From positions 124,001 to 188,000 of the forward strand of contig CANLBM010000004.1 of assembly GCA_947488845.1 (NCBI GenBank): DNA of 64,000 bases. The letters are read 5' to 3'. This DNA comes from an uncultured Sphingomonadaceae bacterium (lineage in GTDB: Bacteria > Pseudomonadota > Alphaproteobacteria > Sphingomonadales > Sphingomonadaceae). The notes below the pieces were generated by a model. That model searched no databases. It saw only the letters and a list, made by a program, of their open reading frames with translations, and had not been told where the DNA came from. The translations under genes and the position numbers were made by a program. Numbering within the stretch: position 1 is the stretch's first letter; every line of letters begins with the position of its first letter. Positions 47,264 through 56,299 of the stretch are shown here, piece after piece.

Positions 47264-47929
47264 ATGGATATTATTTTGCTTGAACGCGTAGAGAAACTCG
47301 GCAGCATTGGCGACATCGTCACCGTCAAGAACGGCTATGCCCGCAATTTTCTGCTGCCCAACAAGAAGGCCTTGCGCGCCAACGCGGCGAACAAGAAGGT
47401 CTTCGAAGCCAACCGCCAGCAGATCGAAGCTGACAATGAAACGAAGCGCAAGGAAGCCGAAGCGGCATCCGGCAGCATTGAAGGCAAGCAGATCGTTCTG
47501 ATCCGTGCGTCGTCTGCCAGCGGCCAGCTTTATGGTTCCGTATCGGTTCGCGATATTGTCGAAGCCCTGAACGCCGACGGCAAGAGCTCCGTCGTTGAAA
47601 AGAGCATGGTCATTCTGGAAAAGCCGATCAAGACACTCGGCGTTTTCGATGTCCGCGTTCGTCTCCACCCGGAAGTCAATGTCACGATCCAGGCCAATGT
47701 CGCCCGTTCGGACGACGAAGCCGATCTTCAGAAGGACGGCGTCGACGTGATTGCCCAGATGTTCGAAGATGATCAGGCCGAACTGGCTGCCAACGCGCTT
47801 GCGCCTGACAGCGAAGACGCTGGCGAAGAAGTCGAGGGTGTAGAAGCCGTCGAAGCAGCTACCGAAGCCGAATCGGCTCCGGAAGCCACAGAAGCTGAAG
47901 AACAGGACGAGACCGCAACCAAGGAATAG
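47264..47929 (+). CDS. rplI: 50S ribosomal protein L9 with acidic C-terminal extension
   Basis: A 221-residue L9; most are about 150. The N-domain MDIILLERVEKLGSIGDIVTV and NGYARNFLLPNKKALRA binds 23S rRNA. The C-domain follows to about residue 155. The last 65 residues are rich in Glu, Ala and Asp (ALAPDSEDAGEEVEGVEAVE and on), a low-complexity acidic tail. L25 in this window has a similar tail. It is the last gene of the ribosomal trio, with a strong terminator after it. Confidence 0.97.
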   Translation: MDIILLERVEKLGSIGDIVTVKNGYARNFLLPNKKALRANAANKKVFEANRQQIEADNETKRKEAEAASGSIEGKQIVLIRASSASGQLYGSVSVRDIVEALNADGKSSVVEKSMVILEKPIKTLGVFDVRVRLHPEVNVTIQANVARSDDEADLQKDGVDVIAQMFEDDQAELAANALAPDSEDAGEEVEGVEAVEAATEAESAPEATEAEEQDETATKE

Positions 47930-47951
47930 TCCTTTCCGAACCAATCATTGG

Positions 47952-48003
47952 AAGCCCGGGTCCGGAACGTCGCAAGACGCTTCACCAGACCCGGGCTTTT
48001 TCT
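47952..48003 (+). terminator. Rho-independent terminator after rplI
   Basis: AAGCCCGGGTC and GACCCGGGCTT pair perfectly over 11 bases, with a 25-base loop that holds a smaller inner hairpin (CGTCGCAAGACG), and are followed by TTTTTC. It lies 22 bases after the stop and ends the rpsF operon. Confidence 0.85.
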
Positions 48004-48160
48004 TTGCAACCCGCCTTGGCCACGGGCTGACAGATCAGCCGAAAGGCGATGCCCGCCCTGCAGGCCTCGCTGGACCGCAAAGCAGCCCCGCGGCTCGCAG
48101 GAAATGCTATATACTGTGATATGATGTGATGCGACGAAGGATGCCGAGCAGCGGTTCCGC

Positions 48161-48781
48161 TCAATAGCCCATCAGGCTCATCACTTCCTCGCGGCTGCGC
48201 GCATCTTCCAGGAAGCAACCCAGCAACCGGCTGGTGGTCATCGACACACCCGGTGTGCGCACCCCGCGCGCGGTCATGCAGCTGTGGCTGGCTTCGATCA
48301 CCACTGCGACGCCATCGGGTTTGAGATTCTCCCAGATACATTCGGCAACTTCCGCCGTCAGCCGTTCCTGCACCTGAAGCCGCCGCGCGAATCCGTGGAG
48401 CACGCGGGCAAGCTTGGAGATGCCGACGACCTTGTCGGTCGGCATATAGGCGATGCTGGCCTTGCCGATGATCGGCGCCATATGATGTTCGCAATGGGAG
48501 TGGAATGGTATGTCCTTGAGCAGCACCAGCTCGTCATAGCCGCCAACCTCCTCGAAGGTCCGCGCCAGGTGCATGGCGGGGTTTTCGGCATAGCCTTCGC
48601 AATATTCCTTCCAGGCCCGCGCCACGCGCTTTGGCGTGTCGATCAGCCCTTCGCGTTCCGGGTCCTCCCCCGACCAGCGCAGCAAGGTCCGCACGGCTTC
48701 CTGAACCTCGTCGGGCACAGGAATTTTCTGGGCTTCGCGCTCCTCGAGGGCATCGACAATAGATTGGGAATAATCGGCCAA
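48161..48781 (-). CDS. folE: GTP cyclohydrolase I
   Basis: A 206-residue FolE1-type enzyme making dihydroneopterin triphosphate from GTP for folate. The zinc-site segment FHSHCEHHMAPIIGKASIAYMP carries Cys and His ligands, and CMTARGVRTPG supplies the second cysteine. The catalytic core (KLARVLHGFARRLQVQERLTAEVA) is standard. It stands alone on the minus strand, convergent with the rplI operon. Confidence 0.96.
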   Translation of the reverse strand: MADYSQSIVDALEEREAQKIPVPDEVQEAVRTLLRWSGEDPEREGLIDTPKRVARAWKEYCEGYAENPAMHLARTFEEVGGYDELVLLKDIPFHSHCEHHMAPIIGKASIAYMPTDKVVGISKLARVLHGFARRLQVQERLTAEVAECIWENLKPDGVAVVIEASHSCMTARGVRTPGVSMTTSRLLGCFLEDARSREEVMSLMGY

Positions 48782-48883
48782 GACAGGTCCTTCGGTTCAT
48801 CAATATTGTTACCGATAAACTAGGCCAGCATCGGGCGCCGCGCAAGTGCACCTTGGGGCATGATCCGATAAAAGAAGGAAAGG

Positions 48884-48960
48884 TGGTGCGCCCAGAGAGA
48901 TTCGAACTCCCGACCCCTTGATTCGTAGTCAAGTACTCTATCCAGCTGAGCTATGGGCGC
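48884..48960 (-). tRNA. tRNA-Arg (ACG anticodon)
   Basis: The minus strand gives acceptor arms GCGCCCA and TGGGCGC. The anticodon stem-loop is CTTGA-CTACGAA-TCAAG with anticodon ACG, whose first base would be edited to inosine by TadA. The T arm has GGTTCGAA-like bases (GAGTTCGAATC), and CCA is encoded. It lies in the gap between folE and the DUF4259 gene. Confidence 0.95.
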
Positions 48961-49067
48961 TAACCAGACGGTGCAGATAGGGGGTGAACTCCCCGCTGGC
49001 AACCCATTTTAGTGGCTATTTTGTCATTCATTTGTAGAATGGCCCTCAACGGACGGAGAGACGGTCG

Positions 49068-49757
49068 ATGGGAACATGGGGTACGGGGTGTTTCGAGAAT
49101 GATTCCGCGCTAGACTGGGCCGCCGAAGTCTCCTCGACCGACGACATCGAAAGCAAGTTCAACGAGCTCGATTCATTTGGCCAGGCAGACGATTGTGGGC
49201 CGGAAGCCTATATCGAAGTAGATCTGGCCAGCGAAACCCTGGCGGCAGCAGAATGCGTCGCCTTTCTCATGGGGCGGCAGGCCGCCGATGTTCCCGACGA
49301 TCTCCGCAACCGCCTCGGCACCATGGCAAAGCCCGACACGTCTCTGATCAACAAGGCGAAGGATTCGGTTTCCCGAATATTGGCAGGATCGGAGCTGCTT
49401 GATTCATGGTCAGAAGAGGATAGCGAAACCAATGAGTGGAATATCGCCATTTCCGGCCTGATCGACCGGCTCAACGCCGATGTGCCCTATGACCCGCCGC
49501 CGCTGGCACAAATCGAAAGCAGCCAAGGCTATCTCACGCCCTGCGCCTTTTGCGACCAGCCCATTGCCGAAGGCGAAATTTTCCAGCTCGAATTTCGTGA
49601 CCTGTCGAACGCCGACGGGCTGTTTGTCTCACGGGGCCTCTATTGCCACCTCGCCTGCCTGAACGGAAAATTGCACAGCAAGCACATGGTCCAGAACTGG
49701 AAATTCAACATCGCTCAGGCCGAAATCGACCGGATACTGGGCCGAACGGAAGACTAG
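49068..49757 (+). CDS. DUF4259 protein with C-terminal Cys/His cluster
   Basis: A 229-residue protein that begins MGTWGTGCFENDSALDWAAEV, the signature of the DUF4259 family, and continues to about residue 135. The C-terminal part adds PCAFCDQPIAEGEIF and GLYCHLACLNGK, giving a CxxC and CHxxC pair that looks like a zinc knuckle. This combination is not one I can name. No function is known. Its stop overlaps the stop of the convergent ppdK by three bases. Confidence 0.75.
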   Translation: MGTWGTGCFENDSALDWAAEVSSTDDIESKFNELDSFGQADDCGPEAYIEVDLASETLAAAECVAFLMGRQAADVPDDLRNRLGTMAKPDTSLINKAKDSVSRILAGSELLDSWSEEDSETNEWNIAISGLIDRLNADVPYDPPPLAQIESSQGYLTPCAFCDQPIAEGEIFQLEFRDLSNADGLFVSRGLYCHLACLNGKLHSKHMVQNWKFNIAQAEIDRILGRTED

Positions 49758-52432
49758 CATCGGTTCAGCGCAGCCTGTGCCGCCGCCAGACGCGCGATCG
49801 GCACGCGATAAGGTGACGCGCTGACATAATCGAGACCGGTTTTCTCGCAGAAGGCGATAGAGGCCGGATCGCCGCCATGTTCACCGCAAATGCCGAGCTT
49901 GATCCCGGGTCGGGTTGCCCTGCCCCGTTCGGCCGCGATTTCGATCAACTGGCCGACGCCTTCGATATCGAGGCTGACAAACGGATCGCGCGGGAAAATG
50001 CCCTTGTCGACATATTGGGTCAGGAACCGCCCGGCGTCATCGCGCGAGACGCCGAGTGTGGTCTGGGTGAGGTCATTGGTGCCGAAGCTGAAAAACTCGC
50101 CATGTTCGGCGATCTTGTCAGCCATCAGGGCAGCGCGCGGCAGTTCGATCATCGTGCCGACGAGATATTCGATCTCGCGACCCTTTTCGGCGAAGACTTC
50201 TTTGGCCATGCGGTTGACCACATCCTTCATCAGTTCCAGTTCGCGCGCGGTGGCGACCAGCGGGATCATGACTTCGGGAATCGGCGCTTCGCCGCTGGCT
50301 TCCGCCACTTCGCAGGCCGCCTCGAAAATCGCCCGCGCCTGCATTTCGTAGATTTCGGGATAAGTGACGCCGAGCCGGCAACCGCGATGGCCGAGCATCG
50401 GGTTGAATTCGTGCAATTCGCTCGCCCGCTGCTTCAGCGTTTCAACACCGACATCGGCGGCCTTTGCCACTTCTTCAAATTCCGACTGGTGATGCGGCAG
50501 AAATTCGTGGAGCGGCGGATCGAGCAGGCGGATGGTCACCGGCAGGCCAACCATCACCTCGAATATCTGGCGAAAATCGTCGCGCTGTTCCGGCAACAAT
50601 TTCGCCAGAGCCAGCCTGCGGCCCTGCTCGTCGGGCGCCAGGATCATCTGGCGAACCGCGGTGATCCGGGCGGCATCAAAGAACATATGCTCGGTGCGGC
50701 AGAGGCCGATGCCTTCGGCGCCGAAATCGCGGGCCACCTGGCAATCGAGCGGGGTTTCCGCGTTGGTGCGGACGCCAAGACGGCGGACCTTGTCGGCCCA
50801 GACCATCAGGACGCCGAAATCGCCGACCAGTTCGGGCTGGATGGTGGCGACACGACCGGCCATCACCTGGCCATTGCTGCCGTCGATGGTCAGCATGTCG
50901 CCTTCTTTCAGTTCGCGATCGCCGACCTTCATGACCTTGGTTTCATTGTTGATCGAAACCGTGCCGGCACCGGAAACACAAGGTCTTCCCATGCCTCTGG
51001 CGACCACGGCGGCGTGTGACGTCATGCCGCCACGCGCCGTCAATATGCCCTTGGCGGCATGCATGCCGTGAATATCTTCGGGCGAGGTTTCGATGCGGAC
51101 GAGAATGACGTCATCGCCCATTTCGGTGCGCCGCTCGGCAGTATCGCTGTCGAATACGATCAAGCCGCTGGCCGCACCGGGAGAAGCCGGCAGGCCGGTG
51201 GTCAGCACGTCGCGCTTGGCTTCGGGATCGAGCGTCGGGTGGAGCAGCTGGTCAAGCGCCATCGGATCTACGCGCAATACCGCTTCTTCCTCGGTGATCA
51301 GGCCGTCATGGGCCATGTCGACCGCGATTTTCAGTGCCGCCTTGGCGGTACGCTTGCCCGAGCGGGTCTGCAGCATCCACAATTTGCCGCGCTCGACGGT
51401 AAATTCGATATCCTGCATGTCGCGATAATGGCGCTCGAGCAGATCGAAGACGTCGGTCAGTTCCTTGTAGGTCTCCGGCATCGCCTCTTCCATCGACAGC
51501 GGCTTGGCATTGGCCTGCTCGCGGGCGGCTTTCGAAAGATATTGCGGGGTGCGGATGCCGGCCACGACATCCTCGCCCTGCGCGTTGATCAGCCATTCGC
51601 CATAATAGGCGCTGTCGCCGGTCGACGGATTGCGGGTAAAGGCGACGCCGGTGGCGCTGGTTTCGCCCATATTGCCGAACACCATCGCCTGGACGTTGAC
51701 CGCGGTGCCCCATTCCGATGGAATGTCGTTGAGACGACGGTAAACCTTGGCCCGGTCTGCCTGCCAGCTGCCGAATACGGCGCTGACCGCGCCCCAGAGC
51801 TGGTCGTTGACGTCCTGCGGGAAAGGCTTGCCCCACTGTTTCTCGACCAGCGCCTTATATTCGCTGACCAGAGCCTTCCAATGTTCAGACTCCATCTCGG
51901 TATCGGTAAAAAAGCCATTGTCTTCCTTGGCAATTTCGAGAGCCTCTTCGAATGATCCATGGTCGAGTTCCAGAACCACATCGCTATACATCTGGATGAA
52001 CCGGCGGTAGCTGTCCCAGGCGAAACGCTCGTCGCCTGAGGTCCTGGCGAGACCTACCACGGTTTCGTCATTGAGGCCGAGGTTGAGCACGGTGTCCATC
52101 ATGCCCGGCATCGAGGCGCGGGCACCGGACCGCACGGATACCAGCAACGGATCGGCGGCGTTGCCGAATTTCTTGCCGGTGACGGATTCGATATGGGCCA
52201 CACCCTGCGCGACTTCGGCGCGGACGCTGTCCGGATATTGCCCCTCTTCCTGCATGAAGCGGGTACACATTTCGGTGGAGATCGTGAAACCGGGAGGCAC
52301 CGGCAGGCCAATATTAGCCATTTCAGCTAGATTGGCACCCTTGCCGCCAAGCAGGTTGCGGGCCTCGGTCTTGTCGGATGGCGCTCCATCCGCGTCCATG
52401 CCGCCACCGAAACGATATACATATTGGGTCAT
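49754..52432 (-). CDS. ppdK: Pyruvate, phosphate dikinase
   Basis: An 892-residue enzyme interconverting pyruvate, ATP and phosphate with phosphoenolpyruvate, AMP and pyrophosphate. The N-terminal ATP-grasp domain starts with FGGGMDADG and GGKGANLAEMANIGLPVPPGF. The swivelling domain carries the catalytic histidine in GGMTSHAAVVARGMG. The PEP-binding barrel ends with the active-site cysteine in LGICGEHGGDPASIAF. Length is typical. It supports gluconeogenesis or glycolysis by PPi. It is transcribed alone, after a repeat-rich gap from glyS. Confidence 0.97.
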   Translation of the reverse strand: MTQYVYRFGGGMDADGAPSDKTEARNLLGGKGANLAEMANIGLPVPPGFTISTEMCTRFMQEEGQYPDSVRAEVAQGVAHIESVTGKKFGNAADPLLVSVRSGARASMPGMMDTVLNLGLNDETVVGLARTSGDERFAWDSYRRFIQMYSDVVLELDHGSFEEALEIAKEDNGFFTDTEMESEHWKALVSEYKALVEKQWGKPFPQDVNDQLWGAVSAVFGSWQADRAKVYRRLNDIPSEWGTAVNVQAMVFGNMGETSATGVAFTRNPSTGDSAYYGEWLINAQGEDVVAGIRTPQYLSKAAREQANAKPLSMEEAMPETYKELTDVFDLLERHYRDMQDIEFTVERGKLWMLQTRSGKRTAKAALKIAVDMAHDGLITEEEAVLRVDPMALDQLLHPTLDPEAKRDVLTTGLPASPGAASGLIVFDSDTAERRTEMGDDVILVRIETSPEDIHGMHAAKGILTARGGMTSHAAVVARGMGRPCVSGAGTVSINNETKVMKVGDRELKEGDMLTIDGSNGQVMAGRVATIQPELVGDFGVLMVWADKVRRLGVRTNAETPLDCQVARDFGAEGIGLCRTEHMFFDAARITAVRQMILAPDEQGRRLALAKLLPEQRDDFRQIFEVMVGLPVTIRLLDPPLHEFLPHHQSEFEEVAKAADVGVETLKQRASELHEFNPMLGHRGCRLGVTYPEIYEMQARAIFEAACEVAEASGEAPIPEVMIPLVATARELELMKDVVNRMAKEVFAEKGREIEYLVGTMIELPRAALMADKIAEHGEFFSFGTNDLTQTTLGVSRDDAGRFLTQYVDKGIFPRDPFVSLDIEGVGQLIEIAAERGRATRPGIKLGICGEHGGDPASIAFCEKTGLDYVSASPYRVPIARLAAAQAALNRC

Positions 52433-52454
52433 TTATCTGCCTCATCACTGTCTA

Positions 52455-52577
52455 AACCCCTCCTTTCTAAAGGAGGGGAAAGGGGTGGTTTATGAGGAGG
52501 CTGGCTCGATGCCAGTCTCCGAATTTTGTGGGTGAGGATAGACACCACCCCAACCCCTCCTCTGAAGAGGAGGGGCT
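52455..52577. repeat. Palindromic repeat pair between glyS and ppdK
   Basis: Two hairpins, CCCCTCCTTTCTAAAGGAGGGG (52457-52478, quoted in part) and CCCCTCCTCTGAAGAGGAGG (52554-52573), flank about 75 bases. The outer parts GGGGTGGT and ACCACCCC are also complementary, so the unit folds as one long structure. The gap 52433-52651 holds nothing else I can recognise. Confidence 0.75.
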
Positions 52578-52651
52578 TTCCGTTTAATTCCTACCGCAAA
52601 ATCCCGCTGCCGAACTTTACAAACTTTACACTGTTATGAATCAAAAATCTT

Positions 52652-55114
52652 CTAGCCCTCGATCTTCGAAAAATCAGCCACTTGGTGGACGGCGTTGCGA
52701 AAACGCGCGAGCAGGGCAAGCCGGGCTTCGCGCTTCGTTTCGTCATCGTCGTTCACCGTCACATCCTCGAAAAACTGGTCAATCGGCCCGCGCAACGCTG
52801 CCAGCGCGGTCATCGCGGTTTCGAACCGTTCTGCTTCGATCGCCGCGGTAACCTGTGGTTGCGCCGCATCGAGCGCGTCTATGAGGGCCTTTTCGGCTTT
52901 TTCGGGCGTGTAGGAAAGGACATTGTTCCCCTGCGCAGGCAGGGGTCCATCACGGACCGTTGCGTCACGATCAGAGGTCGGGAGATGGGCCCCTGCCTCC
53001 GCAGGGGCACTGGTGCCGCCCTCCTTCTTCAATATATTCGAAGCCCGCTTGTAACCAGCGAGCAGGTTCACCCCGTCCGGCGTCTCGACAAAGGCCTGCA
53101 GCGCCTTGACCCGGGCAAGCAGCCGCACCAGATCATCCTCGCCGCCAAGCGCGAACACCGCGTCGATCAGGTCATGGCGGACGCCCGCTTCGCGCTGCTG
53201 GACCTTGAGGCGGTCTGCTTGAAAATCCAATACAGCAATTTCTGCAGCAATGATCGCTCCAGCCAATTCCGGCGCAATTGTGAGAGCTGTTTCCGCCACA
53301 TCCCCTGACCGCAAAACCTTCAACGCATCCTCATTCGGTAAATTAGCTACGAAACCCAATAAAGGGTGAGGCAAATACAAATCGGGATCATCTGCTTCGG
53401 TTTTGAGGCTTGAGAACGCCCAACCCAGCCACTTGTTCGCCAAATTATTTAAAGGCAAACGAATGTTATTTTTGATCAAAAGAGACAGAATACCTAATGC
53501 GCTCCGTCTCAGAGCAAAGGGATCCTTGGATCCTGTAGGCATTTCTCCGATGAGAAAGAACCCGATTAAAGTATCTAGCTTTTCCGCCAGACTCACCCAA
53601 ACCGTAACCGGATCCGTCGGCACGTCATCGCCCTGCCCGACCGGCTTGTAATGATCTCTGATCGCCTGTGAGACTTCTACCGGAAGTCCCTGTTTCTCTG
53701 CATAATAACCCCCCATCAAGCCTTGCAGCTCGGGGAACTCGCCGACCATTTCGGTGACGAGATCGGCTTTGCAGAGACGTGCAGCCAGTTGAGTCTGTTC
53801 CGGGTTGGCACGGAGTAACCCAGTCCCTTCTAAAGACGCCAACCACTCAGCCAACTTGACTACACGCTCTACCTTGTCGGCAACCGTTCCCAGTTTCTCA
53901 TGGAACACGATGTTGCTCAATTTCTTTGCATGATCCTCCAACTTGGTCTTCTGGTCAAGTTCCCAGAAGAATTTGGCGTCGGAGAGCCGCGCGGCGAGGA
54001 CTTTTTCATTCCCCGCTGTAATTGCCTTGCCGCCATCGCTGGCGTCGATATTCGCCGTGCAGACGAAATAGGGGGCCAATTTTTCCTCCCTGTCGCGAAG
54101 CGATGGGGAGGTGGTAGCCGGAACGGCTGACGGAGGGGCCCCTCCACCATCCTGCGCATTGGGAGGATATTTGCACACAAAATATTTCTGGTTCACCCGG
54201 GCGGTCAGCTGGATCACCTCTTCCGGTACGTCCAGAAACGCGGGATCGAACGCGCCCAGCAACGGCACCGGCCACTCGGTCAGGCCGGCATTCTCGATCA
54301 CCAGCCCTTCGTCTTCGACCAGTTCCAGTCCGGCGGCGGATGCGGCTTTCGCGGCGCCATCGCGGATGATATTCTGGCGCTCTTCATGATCGACGATCAC
54401 ATGGCAGGCGCGGAGTTTTTCGGCATAGTCATCGGCATTGCCGATGGTGATGCGCCCTGGTTCCGTTCGCCCTGAGCCTGTCGAAGGGTGCTGCGCGTCC
54501 GAGACAAGTGCCTCGACAGGCTCAGCACGAACGGCATTTGTTACCTGATGGTGAAAGCGATGCCCGACCGTATCATAGGCTGACGTCATGCCGTCAATTT
54601 CGCATGGCACCAGATCGTCGCCGAAGATCGCGACAATGCCGCTCAGCGGCCGCACCCAGCGCAGGCTTTCGGTCGACGCACTGGCGTCACCCCAGCGCAT
54701 CGATTTCGGCCACGGGAAGGCCCTGATGATCGCCGGAATGGCTTCCGCCAGCACATCCTGCGTATCGCGGCCAGGCTTGTTGATCACGGCAAAATAGGTC
54801 GGGCGCCCCTTGACGTCACGTATTTCGAGCTGGTCGCGGGTGACGTCATTCTTGCGGCAGAAACCCTCGACCGCCTGATCCGGCGCGGCTTCGGGTGGTC
54901 CCTTGGCCTCCTCGCTGACCGCTTCGGTCTGTGCGGGCAGGTCCCTGGCGATGAGAGCAAGACGCCGTGGCGTCGACCAGACGGTGATCGCGCCGGCTTT
55001 CAGGCCCGCTGCGGTCATCTGTTCGGTGAACAGCCGCTGCAGGTCGGCGCGGGCTTTCGCCTGCATCCGGGCGGGGATTTCTTCGGAGAGCAGTTCGAGG
55101 AGGAAGTCAGTCAT
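52652..55114 (-). CDS. glyS: Glycyl-tRNA synthetase beta subunit with in-frame repeat inserts
   Basis: An 820-residue subunit, longer than the usual about 690-740. The N-terminus MTDFLLELLSEEIPARMQ and AMRWGDASASTESLRWVRPL-type segment are typical. It works with the alpha subunit encoded just downstream by glyQ. The excess comes from three palindromic DNA repeats read in frame: [37 protein letters not shown], and GGTSAPAEAGAHLPTSD (each shown in part), coded at 54463-54534, about 54084-54170 and 52926-53009. The frame is open throughout, so the protein is probably functional. Confidence 0.96.
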   Translation of the reverse strand: MTDFLLELLSEEIPARMQAKARADLQRLFTEQMTAAGLKAGAITVWSTPRRLALIARDLPAQTEAVSEEAKGPPEAAPDQAVEGFCRKNDVTRDQLEIRDVKGRPTYFAVINKPGRDTQDVLAEAIPAIIRAFPWPKSMRWGDASASTESLRWVRPLSGIVAIFGDDLVPCEIDGMTSAYDTVGHRFHHQVTNAVRAEPVEALVSDAQHPSTGSGRTEPGRITIGNADDYAEKLRACHVIVDHEERQNIIRDGAAKAASAAGLELVEDEGLVIENAGLTEWPVPLLGAFDPAFLDVPEEVIQLTARVNQKYFVCKYPPNAQDGGGAPPSAVPATTSPSLRDREEKLAPYFVCTANIDASDGGKAITAGNEKVLAARLSDAKFFWELDQKTKLEDHAKKLSNIVFHEKLGTVADKVERVVKLAEWLASLEGTGLLRANPEQTQLAARLCKADLVTEMVGEFPELQGLMGGYYAEKQGLPVEVSQAIRDHYKPVGQGDDVPTDPVTVWVSLAEKLDTLIGFFLIGEMPTGSKDPFALRRSALGILSLLIKNNIRLPLNNLANKWLGWAFSSLKTEADDPDLYLPHPLLGFVANLPNEDALKVLRSGDVAETALTIAPELAGAIIAAEIAVLDFQADRLKVQQREAGVRHDLIDAVFALGGEDDLVRLLARVKALQAFVETPDGVNLLAGYKRASNILKKEGGTSAPAEAGAHLPTSDRDATVRDGPLPAQGNNVLSYTPEKAEKALIDALDAAQPQVTAAIEAERFETAMTALAALRGPIDQFFEDVTVNDDDETKREARLALLARFRNAVHQVADFSKIEG
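52926..53009. repeat. In-frame palindromic repeat inside glyS (CCCCTGC family)
   Basis: Arms CCCCTGCGCAGGCAGGGG and GCCCCTGCCTCCGCAGGGGC bound an 84-base element (28 codons) read in the glyS frame as part of APAEAGAHLPTSDRDATVRD and nearby residues. The arms match the repeat at 2011-2152, between sufE and the J-domain gene. A multiple of three keeps the frame open. Confidence 0.85.
54084..54170. repeat. In-frame repeat inside glyS (CCTCCCTGTCGCGAAGC family)
   Basis: This block (TCCTCCCTGTCGCGAAGCGA then GGGGAGGTGG, GGAGGGGCCCCTCC) is nearly the same as the intergenic element at 55120-55231, 1 kb away in the gap to glyQ. It adds about 29 residues (NAQDGGGAPPSAVPATTSPS and on). The exact ends are uncertain. 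Confidence 0.8.
54463..54534. repeat. In-frame palindromic repeat inside glyS (GAGCCTGTCGAAGG family)
   Basis: Arms CCGTTCGCCCTGAGCCTGTC and GACAGGCTCAGCACGAACGG (both in part) bound a 72-base element, that is, 24 codons. The same family lies between gatC and gatA at 17206-17276. The resulting peptide is AEPVEALVSDAQHPSTGSGR and neighbours. Confidence 0.88.
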
Positions 55115-55119
55115 TTATT

Positions 55120-55231
55120 TCCTCCCTGTCGCGAAGCGATGGGGAGGTGGCAGACGGAACGGCTGACGGAGGGGCCCCTCCACCATCCTTCGGATGGCCC
55201 CCCTCCCCATTGCTGCGCAACGGGGAGGATA
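55120..55231. repeat. Intergenic repeat between glyQ and glyS
   Basis: An element with CCTCCCTGTCGCGAAGCGAT at one end and a GGGGAGG end, containing the near-perfect GGAGGGGCCCCTCC palindrome and a CCCCTCCCCATTGCTGCGCA stretch. Its first about 75 bases match the glyS insert at 54084-54170 with few changes, so it is the intergenic sibling of that insert. It fills most of the gap between the two genes. Confidence 0.82.
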
Positions 55232-55249
55232 ATAATGGGTCCACAACCA

Positions 55250-56122
55250 TCACGCCGCCCACCCGTTCTTTTCCATATGCGCTTCACAGCTGCCCTTGGC
55301 GAGATCGCGGACGCGGCCCATGTAGCTGGCGCGTTCCTGGACGCTGATGACGCCGCGCGCCTGTAACAGGTTGAAGACGTGGCTGGCCTTGATCGCCTGT
55401 TCATAGGCGGGAATCGGGAGTTTCGCCTCGAGGCAGTTCTCGCATTCGCCAACCGCCTTGTTGAACAGGTCGAACAGGGTTTCCGTGTTGGCGACCTCGA
55501 AATTCCAGGCCGACATCTGCTTCTCATTGTCCAGGAAGATATCCCCGTAAGATACTCCATTGCCGTTGAAATCCAGATCGTAGACGCTGTCGACATTCTG
55601 GATGTACATGGCCAGCCGTTCAAGGCCGTAGGTCAGTTCACCAGCGACCGGCTTGCAGTCGAAGCCGCCCATTTGCTGGAAATAGGTAAATTGCGTGACT
55701 TCCATGCCGTCGCACCAGACTTCCCAGCCGAGTCCCCAGGCGCCGAGCGTCGGACTTTCCCAGTCATCCTCGACGAAACGGATATCGTGGAGCATCGGAT
55801 CGATGCCGATCGCGACCAGACTGTCGAGATAGAGCTGCTGGATGTCCGGCGGCGATGGTTTGAGCACCACCTGATATTGGTAATAATGCTGGAGCCGGTT
55901 CGGATTTTCGCCATAGCGGCCATCGGTCGGACGGCGGCAGGCCTGGACAAAGGCAGCGTTCCACGGGTCGGGGCCCAATGCGCGCAGGGTTGTAGCGGGA
56001 TGGAAGGTCCCTGCCCCCATTTCCATGTCATAGGGTTGCAGGATCACGCAGCCCCGATCGCTCCAGTAATTGTGGAGTTTCAGGATGATCTGCTGGAAGC
56101 TTAGAGGCTTCGTATCGGCCAA
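55250..56122 (-). CDS. glyQ: Glycyl-tRNA synthetase alpha subunit
   Basis: A 290-residue catalytic subunit of the tetrameric bacterial enzyme. The class II core is seen in [24 protein letters not shown], then [21 protein letters not shown] and [17 protein letters not shown]. The region [19 protein letters not shown] is typical. It precedes glyS on the minus strand, separated from it by the 135-base repeat gap. Charging of tRNA-Gly with glycine needs both chains. Confidence 0.97.
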   Translation of the reverse strand: MADTKPLSFQQIILKLHNYWSDRGCVILQPYDMEMGAGTFHPATTLRALGPDPWNAAFVQACRRPTDGRYGENPNRLQHYYQYQVVLKPSPPDIQQLYLDSLVAIGIDPMLHDIRFVEDDWESPTLGAWGLGWEVWCDGMEVTQFTYFQQMGGFDCKPVAGELTYGLERLAMYIQNVDSVYDLDFNGNGVSYGDIFLDNEKQMSAWNFEVANTETLFDLFNKAVGECENCLEAKLPIPAYEQAIKASHVFNLLQARGVISVQERASYMGRVRDLAKGSCEAHMEKNGWAA

Positions 56123-56217
56123 GATGAAGACTTTCTTCGCGAGTGCAATATTTACGCGCTGCTTTGGCGAAGGAGGGCACGAGGGTCAAGGGAGGAATGG
56201 CCGGACTGCAACCTTAT

Positions 56218-56297
56218 TCGTCATGCTGAACCTTGTTCAGCACCCCGCGAGATATTTTCCGGCGGCGCGAGCTCCCGAAACAGGTTCAGGATGACGA
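56218..56297. repeat. REP-like palindrome upstream of glyQ
   Basis: TTCGTCATGCTGAACCTTGT (56218 on) and AGGTTCAGGATGACGA (to 56297) form complementary ends around an about 45-base loop. The half-element CACCCTGAACTTGATTCAGG at 62762 is a related family. It occupies the gap between glyQ and the convergent oxidoreductase end. Confidence 0.7.
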
Positions 56298-56299
56298 GG

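Noticed and set aside
52455..56297. CRISPR array or insertion-sequence remnants in the glyS region
   Set aside because: Repeats are few, palindromic and of several families, with no regular spacers, transposase or target duplications.
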